From a virus, in IMG/VR virus record IMGVR_UViG_3300027791_000026, positions 1 to 57,215 of that record: a DNA stretch of 57,215 bases. One strand, written 5' to 3'. How positions within the stretch are numbered: the first letter of the stretch is position 1; each line of letters begins with the position of its first letter. The notes beneath the pieces were generated by a model. That model was not told where the DNA came from and did not search any database. It saw only the letters and a program-made list of their open reading frames with translations. Positions 17,226 to 25,200 of the stretch are shown here, in pieces. The translations under genes and the position numbers were made by a program.

Positions 17226-17891
17226 ATGAATAGATTCTATGTATATAAGTTAATTAACCCACATAACAACTCATTACTGTATATAGGTAAAGGCACGAAC
17301 AAAAGACGTTTCAATTTCAAGCAGCGAAATAATCATCTCCGTAACAAGTTAAATAAGATCCTCGAAAAATATAATAAAGAAGATATATCTGTTATTATTG
17401 AGGATCATTTAACAAGTGAGCATGCTTATAAACTTGAGATTGAACTAATTGCTAAGTATAATCCTCGTTATAATATTTGCTGCGGAGGTCAAGGTATAGA
17501 TCCAGATTTAGTTAAAGGAGAAAAAAACGTGAATTATAAACAAATAGATAAAAACGAATATATTAAACTCTTATCAGAGGGTAAATCAAATGGAGAGGCA
17601 GCTACAGAATTAGGTGTAAGTCAAAATACACTAAAGAGTAAATTTTACCCAAAATCTACACTAAATCAATTCTGCAAAGATCATACCATACAATATTATA
17701 ATACGCAATCTGGTAATAAAAATGGTAACTATAAAATGTTTCCTAAAGAGAGGTTTGTAGAACTTATTAAAAAAGGAGCAGGTTTGACTCTATTAGAAAA
17801 AGAATTAGGTTTGAGTAAGAGATGTTTAATTGAAAAGTATAGAGAAGAATTTAGTGTCTCTAACTGGAAAGAGCTTCTTGAGAAGGTTTAA
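17226..17891 (+). CDS. GIY-YIG endonuclease, probably a free-standing homing endonuclease
   Basis: A 221-residue protein. The N-terminal nuclease shows FYVYKLI (4-10) and LLYIGKG (17-23), the paired strands of the GIY-YIG fold, a following Arg-rich helix (KRRF) and a helix with the catalytic-type Glu (YKLEIELIAKYNPRYN, about 70-85). Two helix-turn-helix-like repeats follow (GKSNGEAATELGVSQNTLKS and GAGLTLLEKELGLSKRCLIE), typical DNA-recognition modules of phage homing enzymes such as the Seg family. It is free-standing, next to the clamp-loader gene, with its own late box. Its stop interlocks with the leftward neighbour. Confidence 0.88.
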   Translation: MNRFYVYKLINPHNNSLLYIGKGTNKRRFNFKQRNNHLRNKLNKILEKYNKEDISVIIEDHLTSEHAYKLEIELIAKYNPRYNICCGGQGIDPDLVKGEKNVNYKQIDKNEYIKLLSEGKSNGEAATELGVSQNTLKSKFYPKSTLNQFCKDHTIQYYNTQSGNKNGNYKMFPKERFVELIKKGAGLTLLEKELGLSKRCLIEKYREEFSVSNWKELLEKV

Positions 17892-18469
17892 CCTTCAATT
17901 GGCATATACTGCGTAGTATAACTTTCATTAACTGCAGGTGAAGGTGTTGCTGGAGATGAAGGAATCTTAGTATTTTGACGTGCGTTAGATATATTAGTCT
18001 TTTTAAGACTATCACCTTGCTGAGTCATTGTTTGCTGTTGTTCTTCATTTTCTTCAGCTTCGACAGGGTCAATTTGTACTTTATTATCATATTTCTGTGA
18101 ATCTGGTACTGGGTGTCGGTTAATACCTAAATCAATAGGCTCTAACATATCACTTGTAACAGTAACTTGACCTTGTGTATCTGATAACCCGTTAGCTAAT
18201 TCCCTAGCAACTGTAATATAGAAGAAATTACCTCTATTATCACTATTATTCGGGGAGTTTGTAGGGTATTCAGTAGTTACATTTTTTACTAGATAATTAC
18301 TGTCTGAATCAAAATAATCGTCAATATATTTTTGTTGTTCCTTATTTTGATTTTTGTAACCTTCTTTGGATTTATAATTACTAGCTAATTTTACCAATCC
18401 ACCAGTTTGAAACCCACTATTCATCTTAGCAGATATTTGCTCTATTAAATTTAAGAATTTTTTTGCCAT
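17888..18469 (-). CDS. Uncharacterised late protein, possibly structural
   Basis: A 193-residue protein of unknown family. The N-terminal part is helical (KKFLNLIEQISAKMNSGF), the centre beta-like (NFFYITVARELANGLSDTQG, about 81-100), and the C-terminal third is low complexity and rich in Gln, Glu, Ser, Thr and Pro, ending in YTTQYMPIEG. It has no membrane segment or enzyme motif. It has two stacked late boxes and lies divergent to gp25, which argues for a virion or assembly protein. Confidence 0.5.
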   Translation of the reverse strand: MAKKFLNLIEQISAKMNSGFQTGGLVKLASNYKSKEGYKNQNKEQQKYIDDYFDSDSNYLVKNVTTEYPTNSPNNSDNRGNFFYITVARELANGLSDTQGQVTVTSDMLEPIDLGINRHPVPDSQKYDNKVQIDPVEAEENEEQQQTMTQQGDSLKKTNISNARQNTKIPSSPATPSPAVNESYTTQYMPIEG

Positions 18470-18474
18470 AATAA

Positions 18475-18486
18475 TATTTATATTTA
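18475..18486 (-). promoter_or_regulatory. Tandem late promoter boxes
   Basis: Two TAAATA boxes back to back on the minus strand (18486-18481 and 18480-18475). The proximal one is 5 nt from the ATG at 18469. Confidence 0.68.
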
Positions 18487-18506
18487 ATCAACCAACTATC
18501 TATAAT

Positions 18507-18512
18507 TAAATA
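18507..18512 (+). promoter_or_regulatory. Late promoter box of gp25 gene
   Basis: TAAATA, 6 nt (TTTAAA), ATG at 18519. Confidence 0.7.
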
Positions 18513-18518
18513 TTTAAA

Positions 18519-18995
18519 ATGGCTAAATTAAATTTAGATATATTAAAGGGTTCAGGTAAACCAGATGAAAAGATCTTCAGTGATTTAAAGTTAGATCTTG
18601 TTATAGGTAAATTGAAAAGAAATGAAGCTTTACCTAATAAACAAAATATTGATATAGAATCGTCAGATAATTTAGCTGCAATAAGAAACTCTATTATTAG
18701 TATAATAACTACATCTCCAGGAGAAAAAATTCTAAACCCGACATTTGGTCTTAATTTCGGTGATTTACTTTTTCTACCTGTTTCTAAAGTACGAGCACAA
18801 AATATAGGTGAAACGATTGTTAATGGTGTTGAAAAATTTGAACCTCGTATAACTATTACTAGTCTAAAAGTTGAAGCTAATATATCAGAGCAAGAATATA
18901 ATATTGATATAGTATATATTGTACCTAGATTTCCGAACCAAAGTCTCAATATAACGGGTTCAATTAACAAATCAGATTTTACATTTTTTAATTAA
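18519..18995 (+). CDS. Baseplate wedge protein, gp25-like
   Basis: A 158-residue protein (T4 gp25 is 132). It shows the conserved wedge core: SIISIITTSPGEKILNPTFG (about 54-73) with the PGE/R-x-x-x-P-x-x-G turn, a helix, and FEPRITITSLKVE (about 107-119) carrying the EPR motif shared by T4 gp25 and TssE of type VI secretion. It sits at the core of the wedge with gp6 and gp53 and helps start sheath assembly. It is directly upstream of gp6, as in many myoviruses. Confidence 0.92.
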   Translation: MAKLNLDILKGSGKPDEKIFSDLKLDLVIGKLKRNEALPNKQNIDIESSDNLAAIRNSIISIITTSPGEKILNPTFGLNFGDLLFLPVSKVRAQNIGETIVNGVEKFEPRITITSLKVEANISEQEYNIDIVYIVPRFPNQSLNITGSINKSDFTFFN

Positions 18996-18998
18996 ATA
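18993..18998 (+). promoter_or_regulatory. Late promoter box fused to gp25 stop codon
   Basis: TAAATA whose TAA is the gp25 stop; 5 nt (TTTTT) to the ATG at 19004. Confidence 0.7.
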
Positions 18999-19003
18999 TT
19001 TTT

Positions 19004-20836
19004 ATGGCAAACGAAAACCTTACAGATTTCACCCTTTCTAAAAAAAGTTATGCTTCATTCGACGCATTAACGTTAAAACAGCTAATAAAAGATAGGTTAA
19101 ACGAAGAAGGCGTATTTACCGATCAAATATTTGAAGGTAGTAATATATCTTCAATTATTGATATAATTGCTTATTCGTATCATACTTTACTTTTTTATCT
19201 CAATCAGTCATCAAATGAAACTTTATTTAACGAAGCTTCTATATATGAAAATATGAATAGAATTGTTAAACTTATAGATTATAAACCTATTGGTTACCAG
19301 ACATCGTTATTACCATTTAAGGTTTCCGCAAATGCGAATATTGATAGAAATTTATATACATTAAAAAGATATTCATTTTTTATAGTTAACGGTACTTATT
19401 TTTCATTTAAAAATGATATAACTTTTAATAAAACTTTAACTGTTGATGAAGAATTAAAATCATTTTCAGAGGACAATTTACTCTTACAAGGTAGGTATTT
19501 TGAATACCCACCGCAAAGAGCTATAGGTGAAGATTTTGAAATATTTACACTCCTCGTTAAAGATAATATTAACAATGAACCAATTAATATAGAAGACAGT
19601 TCTATAGATGTATATGTTTTAGACCTTAAAAATGGTAAATACACTTATTATACCGAAACTAATAATTTGTTTTTAGAAAATCCTACCTCACCAGTTTATG
19701 AAAAAAGATTAAATGAAAATGGTTTTTATGAAATTAAATTTGGTAATGGGGTATTTGGTAAAAAAGTTGCATCAGGTGATCAAGTTTTTATATACTATCT
19801 AAAAAGTGATGGCGAAAAAGGGGTTATAGAAGCTAATGCATTGAATGGTAAAACAATAAATTATCTTACATCAGTTCAGTTTGAAAGCATTAGTAAAGAT
19901 ATATATAGAGATAAAAATTTCGAATTTTTATCCCCTGATAAATTACAAGATTTAGCATTTACAAATACAATTGAATCAACTTTTCCGAAGGAAAGAGAAA
20001 GTGTTGAAGAAATACAAGTAAATGCACCGAAATTATTTACTGCGCAAGATAGACTCGTAACTAATGAAGATTTTAATAGTTTCATTACAAAGAATTTTTC
20101 AAATATATTAGATTCATATAACGTTGTAAATAATAAAACGTTTATACAAAAATATATTCAATATTTTTATGATTTAGGTTTAGATACACCTAATGAAGAT
20201 CCAAGATTCTTATTTAATCAGGTGAAATTCTCATCATCTGCTGAATTAAACAATATATACCTTTTTGCTGTACCAAAAATTCGAAATGTAGATGAAAATA
20301 ACACTTTATCATTCTTAACATTATCTCAAAAAAATTCTATTATTAATTCCTTAGAAGATAAGAAATTAGTTACAATGGAAGTAATTCCACAAGACCCAAT
20401 TTATATGGGGTTCAATTTAGGTCTTGAAAAAAATAATACTGAAAAAATAAGTACAGATTTTATAGATGATACTTTCCTTGTACTAAAAAGAAAAATTTCT
20501 GAAAGAGTAAGTGAAGAAAGTTTAAAACAACAAACTGATTTAATTTTTAGAAATTACTTTAAATCTTTGAAACTAGGTGAAACAATAAGTTTAAATGAAT
20601 TGAAAGTTTCAATACTTAGTTTAGATGGTATTGATCGTATTTTTACACGAAGAATAAATCCTTCTGATGGTACGACTTTAAATGAAACACCTAATATATC
20701 ATTGGTTGGGTTTAATGCTATATATTCTGATTTAGATATAAAAATATATTCAAATGATACAGAGTTAGAGTTCTTTAAATACCCATTCTTATTCAACGGT
20801 AACATACGCAATAATATAATAGTAGAAGATGCCTGA
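19004..20836 (+). CDS. Baseplate wedge protein, gp6/J-like
   Basis: A 610-residue protein (T4 gp6 is 660). The N-terminus (LTLKQLIKDRLNEEGVFTDQ, about 22-41, then SIIDIIAYSYHTLLFYLNQS) and the tract FYEIKFGNGVFGKKVASGDQ (about 241-260) followed by VFIYYLKSDG are the standard baseplate-J signature. A later EVIPQDPIYMGFNL region is also typical. Two gp6 chains form the wedge core that opens on contraction. It overlaps the downstream PKD gene by 8 nt. Confidence 0.93.
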   Translation: MANENLTDFTLSKKSYASFDALTLKQLIKDRLNEEGVFTDQIFEGSNISSIIDIIAYSYHTLLFYLNQSSNETLFNEASIYENMNRIVKLIDYKPIGYQTSLLPFKVSANANIDRNLYTLKRYSFFIVNGTYFSFKNDITFNKTLTVDEELKSFSEDNLLLQGRYFEYPPQRAIGEDFEIFTLLVKDNINNEPINIEDSSIDVYVLDLKNGKYTYYTETNNLFLENPTSPVYEKRLNENGFYEIKFGNGVFGKKVASGDQVFIYYLKSDGEKGVIEANALNGKTINYLTSVQFESISKDIYRDKNFEFLSPDKLQDLAFTNTIESTFPKERESVEEIQVNAPKLFTAQDRLVTNEDFNSFITKNFSNILDSYNVVNNKTFIQKYIQYFYDLGLDTPNEDPRFLFNQVKFSSSAELNNIYLFAVPKIRNVDENNTLSFLTLSQKNSIINSLEDKKLVTMEVIPQDPIYMGFNLGLEKNNTEKISTDFIDDTFLVLKRKISERVSEESLKQQTDLIFRNYFKSLKLGETISLNELKVSILSLDGIDRIFTRRINPSDGTTLNETPNISLVGFNAIYSDLDIKIYSNDTELEFFKYPFLFNGNIRNNIIVEDA

Positions 20837-21788
20837 TATTAAATACAACTTCGATAAAGGTTATGATAATTTATCAAAAATTAGCGTACCAATAAAAGTT
20901 TTAGATCATTCATTTAATCAATTTTTAGGGAATGTAAAACTATCAGCATATGCGGATTTTACTTCGATAAAAGTTACCCCGGACTTTAATAATGCTGACT
21001 TTGTGGTAAGCGATAATAATTATTTTATTGATTTTGGAGATGGTACTAAATCAACTGAATTGACAGCATCTCACACTTATAAGTACCCAGGCTCTTATAA
21101 TTTAACTTTGGTTGTAACTGATAGCGCTAATAATATTTTTAGAAGTTCAGATGATAAAGTAGTTGAAGTTACTAACTTGATACCAGATAGTATATTTTTA
21201 AATTATCTATCAGCAACTGATGTTGAGCAACATTATTCAGCTTTAAGCGTCGACCCTATATTTTTAACCCGATATAACTCTAAAAGTATGTCACAATTGT
21301 TATCTACTAATAATTTTAAAGTAGACTTATCAGTCGAAGGTAATAGAATGGCTTTTATCACTGAAGATCAATATAATAGTAATAAAAATTTTCATCTTGA
21401 AGGTTGTAGTTTTTTTGCTAATACTAGGGGTAAAGATTTTAAGGTAATTGATAGTGTCGAAACTGATAGTACAAACATATTTGCTGGTATTAGTGGTGGT
21501 GAAATAATTATTAAAACTGGTAAAGCAGATGATATCTCTAATATATTTGTCGGTACATCTGGCTTTGGTACTTTTTACTATTATGAAGATATATTAGAAT
21601 TCGATGCAGATAGTGGTGTAAATAGTATTTTTATTGAAGATCCAGGTGAACCAGAACCTATAGATGAAGTAGAAGTTGTTGAACCAGAACCAGAACCAGT
21701 TGATTGTCCCGATGTTACTGTTTTAATAGATTCTGATCTCGAATATGTTATTGTTGATTCAGATGATAAAATTGAAATTCACGAATAA
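20829..21788 (+). CDS. PKD-domain protein, likely wedge-attached
   Basis: A 319-residue protein. A PKD-like domain occupies about 55-110: NYFIDFGDGTKSTELTASHT (about 65-84) with the FGDGT core, then YKYPGSYNLTLVVTDSANN. The remainder is Asp/Ser-rich, and the C-terminus (about 270-319) is extremely acidic with Glu-Pro runs. PKD domains are beta-sandwich spacers in surface adhesins. The 8-nt overlap with gp6 points to a baseplate-peripheral protein. It is not recognised as a specific T4 gene. Confidence 0.65.
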   Translation: MPDIKYNFDKGYDNLSKISVPIKVLDHSFNQFLGNVKLSAYADFTSIKVTPDFNNADFVVSDNNYFIDFGDGTKSTELTASHTYKYPGSYNLTLVVTDSANNIFRSSDDKVVEVTNLIPDSIFLNYLSATDVEQHYSALSVDPIFLTRYNSKSMSQLLSTNNFKVDLSVEGNRMAFITEDQYNSNKNFHLEGCSFFANTRGKDFKVIDSVETDSTNIFAGISGGEIIIKTGKADDISNIFVGTSGFGTFYYYEDILEFDADSGVNSIFIEDPGEPEPIDEVEVVEPEPEPVDCPDVTVLIDSDLEYVIVDSDDKIEIHE

Positions 21789-21809
21789 TATTAATTAAAT
21801 ACTTCATAA

Positions 21810-21831
21810 CCTCTAACAATTGCTTTAGAGG
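21810..21831. terminator. Hairpin between convergent genes
   Basis: CCTCTAA / TTAGAGG 7-bp stem with an 8-nt loop, in the 152-bp gap between the convergent PKD and fibre genes. There is no U-tract, so bidirectional termination is only likely. The rest of the gap holds a TATAAATA (about 21840) followed by no sizeable frame, and nothing else I can name. Confidence 0.45.
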
Positions 21832-21940
21832 TGGTGTTATAAATATCAGCAGCTGTGCCACCGGTGAGGTTCTTATTTTTCTGGCTTTAGGTAATGGCAT
21901 TTAAGTTAAAGTATTATATCAAATTGCAGGAGAGGGTTCA

Positions 21941-22750
21941 TTAAGATATTACTTGAAAAGCTACTACTGTATAATTTGCTCCAGTGAGGCTGTTTGCGGA
22001 AGCGGGAGTAGCTGCAAATTCAAGCCTTCCAGATGAATCAGTAACTACAACAACAGTTCCTGCTACTTGACCTGAACTACCCGTGTTAACTACTCCTGTA
22101 CCCTTATGACTTGAAGCAGGCGCACCTGATACACCGCCCTTAGCCTGTATTATATAAGTTTGCGTCCCACCAGTCGAGATTGAACCACCCTCTACGTACA
22201 TTATTACCATAGCCTTGTTTGGTCCAACAACACTAGACAGATCTAAGTCGTAAAAAGTATGCGTCTGAGCAACATATAACTTCCCTGTAGCCGCAGCCGC
22301 CGTGCTGGATTGTAGGCCTAAAATAGGTTTAGCATCTACATAAGCCTTGACGCTTCTCTGCGTAGCACCACGAGTAGCTGAACCTCCAGCTGTGTCGCTA
22401 TTGTCAAGCAGGTCATCGTTGTCGAAAAGCAAACCAGCATCTCCACTTGCACCTATAACTACACCTACTTCTTCTACGTTACCCTCGTTAGCAGACGTTC
22501 TACCCAGCACCTTAGCCGTGTCAATGCTTTGAATCTTCGGGAGGGTTACATTAGCATCTTTTATCTTTGCTGTCTCCACTGCATCTGTAGCTAATTCTCC
22601 GGTGTTAATAGAATTTGCATGAATAAAATCATCAACTGTAACGGAGCGTGATTTATTAATACCTGATTTAACTATAAGTAATTTGTCAGACCCGTCAACT
22701 GCACGTGTTATCTGAACTTCTTGTATTTGTTTAGTTTTTGGACATGTCAT
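21941..22750 (-). CDS. Tail-fibre-like protein in a higher-GC segment
   Basis: A 269-residue protein. Residues 1-45 carry a docking-type N-terminus (QEVQITRAVDGSDKLLIV, then SRSVTVDDFI). Next come NTGELATDAVETAKIKDANV (about 51-70), typical of fibre shafts that use short T-x-K-I-x-D-x-x-V/I repeats, a region with RGATQRSVKAYVDAKP (about 127-142), and a C-terminal beta domain (about 150-269) rich in Gly/Ala/Thr that probably forms the tip. Local GC is well above that of its neighbours (sampled lines about 43-58% versus about 28%), suggesting recent acquisition. It has its own leftward late box. Confidence 0.72.
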   Translation of the reverse strand: MTCPKTKQIQEVQITRAVDGSDKLLIVKSGINKSRSVTVDDFIHANSINTGELATDAVETAKIKDANVTLPKIQSIDTAKVLGRTSANEGNVEEVGVVIGASGDAGLLFDNDDLLDNSDTAGGSATRGATQRSVKAYVDAKPILGLQSSTAAAATGKLYVAQTHTFYDLDLSSVVGPNKAMVIMYVEGGSISTGGTQTYIIQAKGGVSGAPASSHKGTGVVNTGSSGQVAGTVVVVTDSSGRLEFAATPASANSLTGANYTVVAFQVIS

Positions 22751-22756
22751 TAGAAT

Positions 22757-22762
22757 TATTTA
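22757..22762 (-). promoter_or_regulatory. Late promoter box
   Basis: Minus-strand TAAATA, 6 nt (ATTCTA) before the ATG at 22750. The resident AT-rich promoter style is kept although the coding region is GC-richer. Confidence 0.68.
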
Positions 22763-22784
22763 ATCGTTATTTACTTCGATTTAT

Positions 22785-22790
22785 TAAATA
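22785..22790 (+). promoter_or_regulatory. Late promoter box
   Basis: TAAATA, 5 nt (TTTTT), ATG at 22796. Confidence 0.7.
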
Positions 22791-22795
22791 TTTTT

Positions 22796-24361
22796 ATGCC
22801 ATTCGTAGGTAACAGAACTATTTTTGCTAATTTCAATCTAAAAGGTCTACAAGACCCTGAGTCTAATTATTATAATTACAATGAAAATCAATTTAATGTA
22901 TTGAATAATGTTACTGAGTCATTAAATTTAAGGGTTGATAAATCTTATGCTCCTTTTTCTTTATCATTTACCACGAATGGGTTGGATGGTATAGGTTTTA
23001 GTGATAATACTTTCAGTTTAAATAAGTTTTATTTTCAGCATCAAAAAATTTATTTTACCGTCCGAGTTAAAAGTATATTCGACACACCAATAAAATACCT
23101 GCCTAAGTTAGTAATTGGTAGTGGTAATAATCAATTATCTTTAACCGCTACAAGTAATGGTGAATATGTAGATACTTACTATTACAGTAATGATAATATT
23201 ATAAATGATAATGCAGGTGGATATTTTAAAGGTTATATTATCTTAGATAAATCATATGACAATGTAAAATTAACAGGTGAAGTAAAAACTACTATAGAAA
23301 ATAATAATGAATTTGCAACTAATGCTGGAAACGGAGTAGTAACTGGAGATTCTTCACTATTTAACGTTTACCCGGTTGAAGGTAAAAATATATACAGAAA
23401 AATAAATGAAGATAATGATCAAAAAGAAAATTATAAAAAATTAATATTTCAAAATATTTTGACTGATAAGGATAATTTCTTTGATAATTTTCTTGGAACA
23501 ATGGTAGGGGATATTAGCGGTGACCCAAATAATCTAGGTACTAAAATTTATGAAAAAATTAGTAATATGCCTTCAAATATTGCAGACGTAAATTACAGTA
23601 ATGTTAGATCTTTAATAAGTATGCTAGAATCTACTGATATAGATGTAGAAAAATACTTTATAAGTATACCACCTAGCCTCCAAAGAATTGTAGATAACCT
23701 ATCTGTACCTGCTTCATTACAAATAGGTTCTATTAATAATTTTAATCAAAATTTTGATAGTAAAGGCTATGAAAATTCTAAAATTTACGGTACTAACAAA
23801 GGAGCAGAGTTAGACTTTAACGCAACTGAATTAAAAACCGGCCCTACCTCAAAACCTATAGTAAGTTATGAAAAATTTAGTAAAAACTATACATTACTAG
23901 ATACCAATTTATTAAGTACTAATGATTTTCGGTATAATAAAATTAATTCAAATACATATAGTCTATCTGACTATGATAGATCATGGGGTTGGAATTTATT
24001 AGTACCTGAAGATATATTTGATAATAGAAACCCTATTGCTTTTGAAGCTAATACATTTAGTAATGAAGGGGTAAGTTTAAGTAGTTCTAAATTTAAATTA
24101 CAAGATAATATCTGGAGATTATTAGATCAAAAATTTGATAATATAAAAGGTGATCCTAATGTTATCAAAAATTTCTATAAATTTTATGAATATAAAGAAG
24201 GTATTGATGGTTCTTATGATCAAAAATTTATAGATTATAGTAACCCAGCTACAGAATTTGAAACTATAACAGCATATAGTCAATTTGAAGATGAAGGTGG
24301 TTTAATAGATCAGTTTGTTATGCAAAATATATATACTGGTTTATCTCTTTTATCTTCATAA
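22796..24361 (+). CDS. Large uncharacterised virion protein
   Basis: A 521-residue, Asn/Asp/Ser/Tyr-rich, beta-prone protein that I cannot assign. The N-terminus (MPFVGNRTIFANFNLKGLQD) leads into strands with LRVDKSYAPFSLSF and KIYFTVRVKSIFDTPIKYLP. The second half has aromatic patches (WGWNLLVPEDIFDNRNPIAF near 400-420) and NFYKFYEYKEG. It has no membrane segment or catalytic motif. It is the promoter-proximal gene of an operon whose second member, 8 nt downstream, is a glycosyltransferase, which makes it a candidate for a modified baseplate or fibre-connector protein. Confidence 0.6.
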   Translation: MPFVGNRTIFANFNLKGLQDPESNYYNYNENQFNVLNNVTESLNLRVDKSYAPFSLSFTTNGLDGIGFSDNTFSLNKFYFQHQKIYFTVRVKSIFDTPIKYLPKLVIGSGNNQLSLTATSNGEYVDTYYYSNDNIINDNAGGYFKGYIILDKSYDNVKLTGEVKTTIENNNEFATNAGNGVVTGDSSLFNVYPVEGKNIYRKINEDNDQKENYKKLIFQNILTDKDNFFDNFLGTMVGDISGDPNNLGTKIYEKISNMPSNIADVNYSNVRSLISMLESTDIDVEKYFISIPPSLQRIVDNLSVPASLQIGSINNFNQNFDSKGYENSKIYGTNKGAELDFNATELKTGPTSKPIVSYEKFSKNYTLLDTNLLSTNDFRYNKINSNTYSLSDYDRSWGWNLLVPEDIFDNRNPIAFEANTFSNEGVSLSSSKFKLQDNIWRLLDQKFDNIKGDPNVIKNFYKFYEYKEGIDGSYDQKFIDYSNPATEFETITAYSQFEDEGGLIDQFVMQNIYTGLSLLSS

Positions 24362-24369
24362 ATTATAGT

Positions 24370-25179
24370 ATGTTTACGGTAGGTATTGCTACTTATGATG
24401 ATTATTCTGGTCTTTATTATACTATACAATCGCTTCGATTATTTCACCCATTAGTTACTGAAGTTGTAGTAATTGATAATAATCCTGAGTCAAAAGATGG
24501 TATATTAAATGAAAAATTGTGTAACCATAAAAGTAATTTAAAGATACAATATATAAAATATACAGAAAAAAAGACTTCATTTTGTAAAGAGCAGGTCTTT
24601 AAATATGCATCTAATGAATATGTTGTTATTTGTGATAGTCATATTTTATTCCTCCCTAATGCTTTTGAAAAATTAAAAAAGTTTTACGAAAATGATCATA
24701 AAAAATATGATTTTGTTCAAGGCCCATTAATTTATGATGATGGTAAAACTATTAGCACCCATTTAGATTCAGAATGGGGTACTAATTTTTACGGTAGATG
24801 GCAAACTAAAATAACTAATGATGAATGGTTTGAAATCCAAGCACAGGGTATGGGTGTATTTTCATGTAAAAAGAATGAATGGTTAGGTTTTAATAAGTTA
24901 TTTTCAGGTTTTGGTGGTGAAGAGCACTATATACATGAAAAGTATAGACAAGCGGGAGGTAGGTGTATATGTGTGAATGATTTTAAATGGATGCATAGAT
25001 TTGATAGACCAGAAGGAGCACCCTTTCCTAATATTTTAGAAGACAGATTTAGAAATTATATCATTGGTCGAATAGAATTAAATTTAGAATATCAAGATGT
25101 TATATTTGCATTTTCAGATAAATTACATGCATTTGCAATGCATAAAATAATACAAGAGGTAAAAATGTGCATTGCATAA
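24370..25179 (+). CDS. GT-A (family 2-type) glycosyltransferase
   Basis: A 269-residue cytoplasmic-type enzyme with no membrane segment. The Rossmann-like N-terminus reads FTVGIATYDDYSGLYYTIQS (2-21), then VVVIDNNPES (about 34-43). The metal/nucleotide motif is VICDSHILFLP (about 91-101, DSH in place of DxD). The acceptor side shows FSGFGGEEHYIHEKYRQAGG (about 178-197), like the GGE catalytic patch of GT2/GT27-type enzymes, and a late FKWMHRFDRP. It transfers a sugar from a nucleotide donor; donor and acceptor are unknown. It lies between two structural genes in a late operon, so virion proteins are plausible acceptors (inference). Confidence 0.85.
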   Translation: MFTVGIATYDDYSGLYYTIQSLRLFHPLVTEVVVIDNNPESKDGILNEKLCNHKSNLKIQYIKYTEKKTSFCKEQVFKYASNEYVVICDSHILFLPNAFEKLKKFYENDHKKYDFVQGPLIYDDGKTISTHLDSEWGTNFYGRWQTKITNDEWFEIQAQGMGVFSCKKNEWLGFNKLFSGFGGEEHYIHEKYRQAGGRCICVNDFKWMHRFDRPEGAPFPNILEDRFRNYIIGRIELNLEYQDVIFAFSDKLHAFAMHKIIQEVKMCIA

Positions 25180-25186
25180 GTTTTAT

Positions 25187-25194
25187 TATAAATA
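25187..25194 (+). promoter_or_regulatory. Late promoter box (full TATAAATA)
   Basis: TATAAATA, 6 nt (CTTTAT), ATG at 25201. Confidence 0.74.
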
Positions 25195-25200
25195 CTTTAT

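Noticed and set aside
22347-22532. Rightward 61-codon frame in the GC-rich segment
   Set aside because: Lies antisense within the fibre gene at 21941; composition (Ser, Leu, Pro) is that of a shadow frame.
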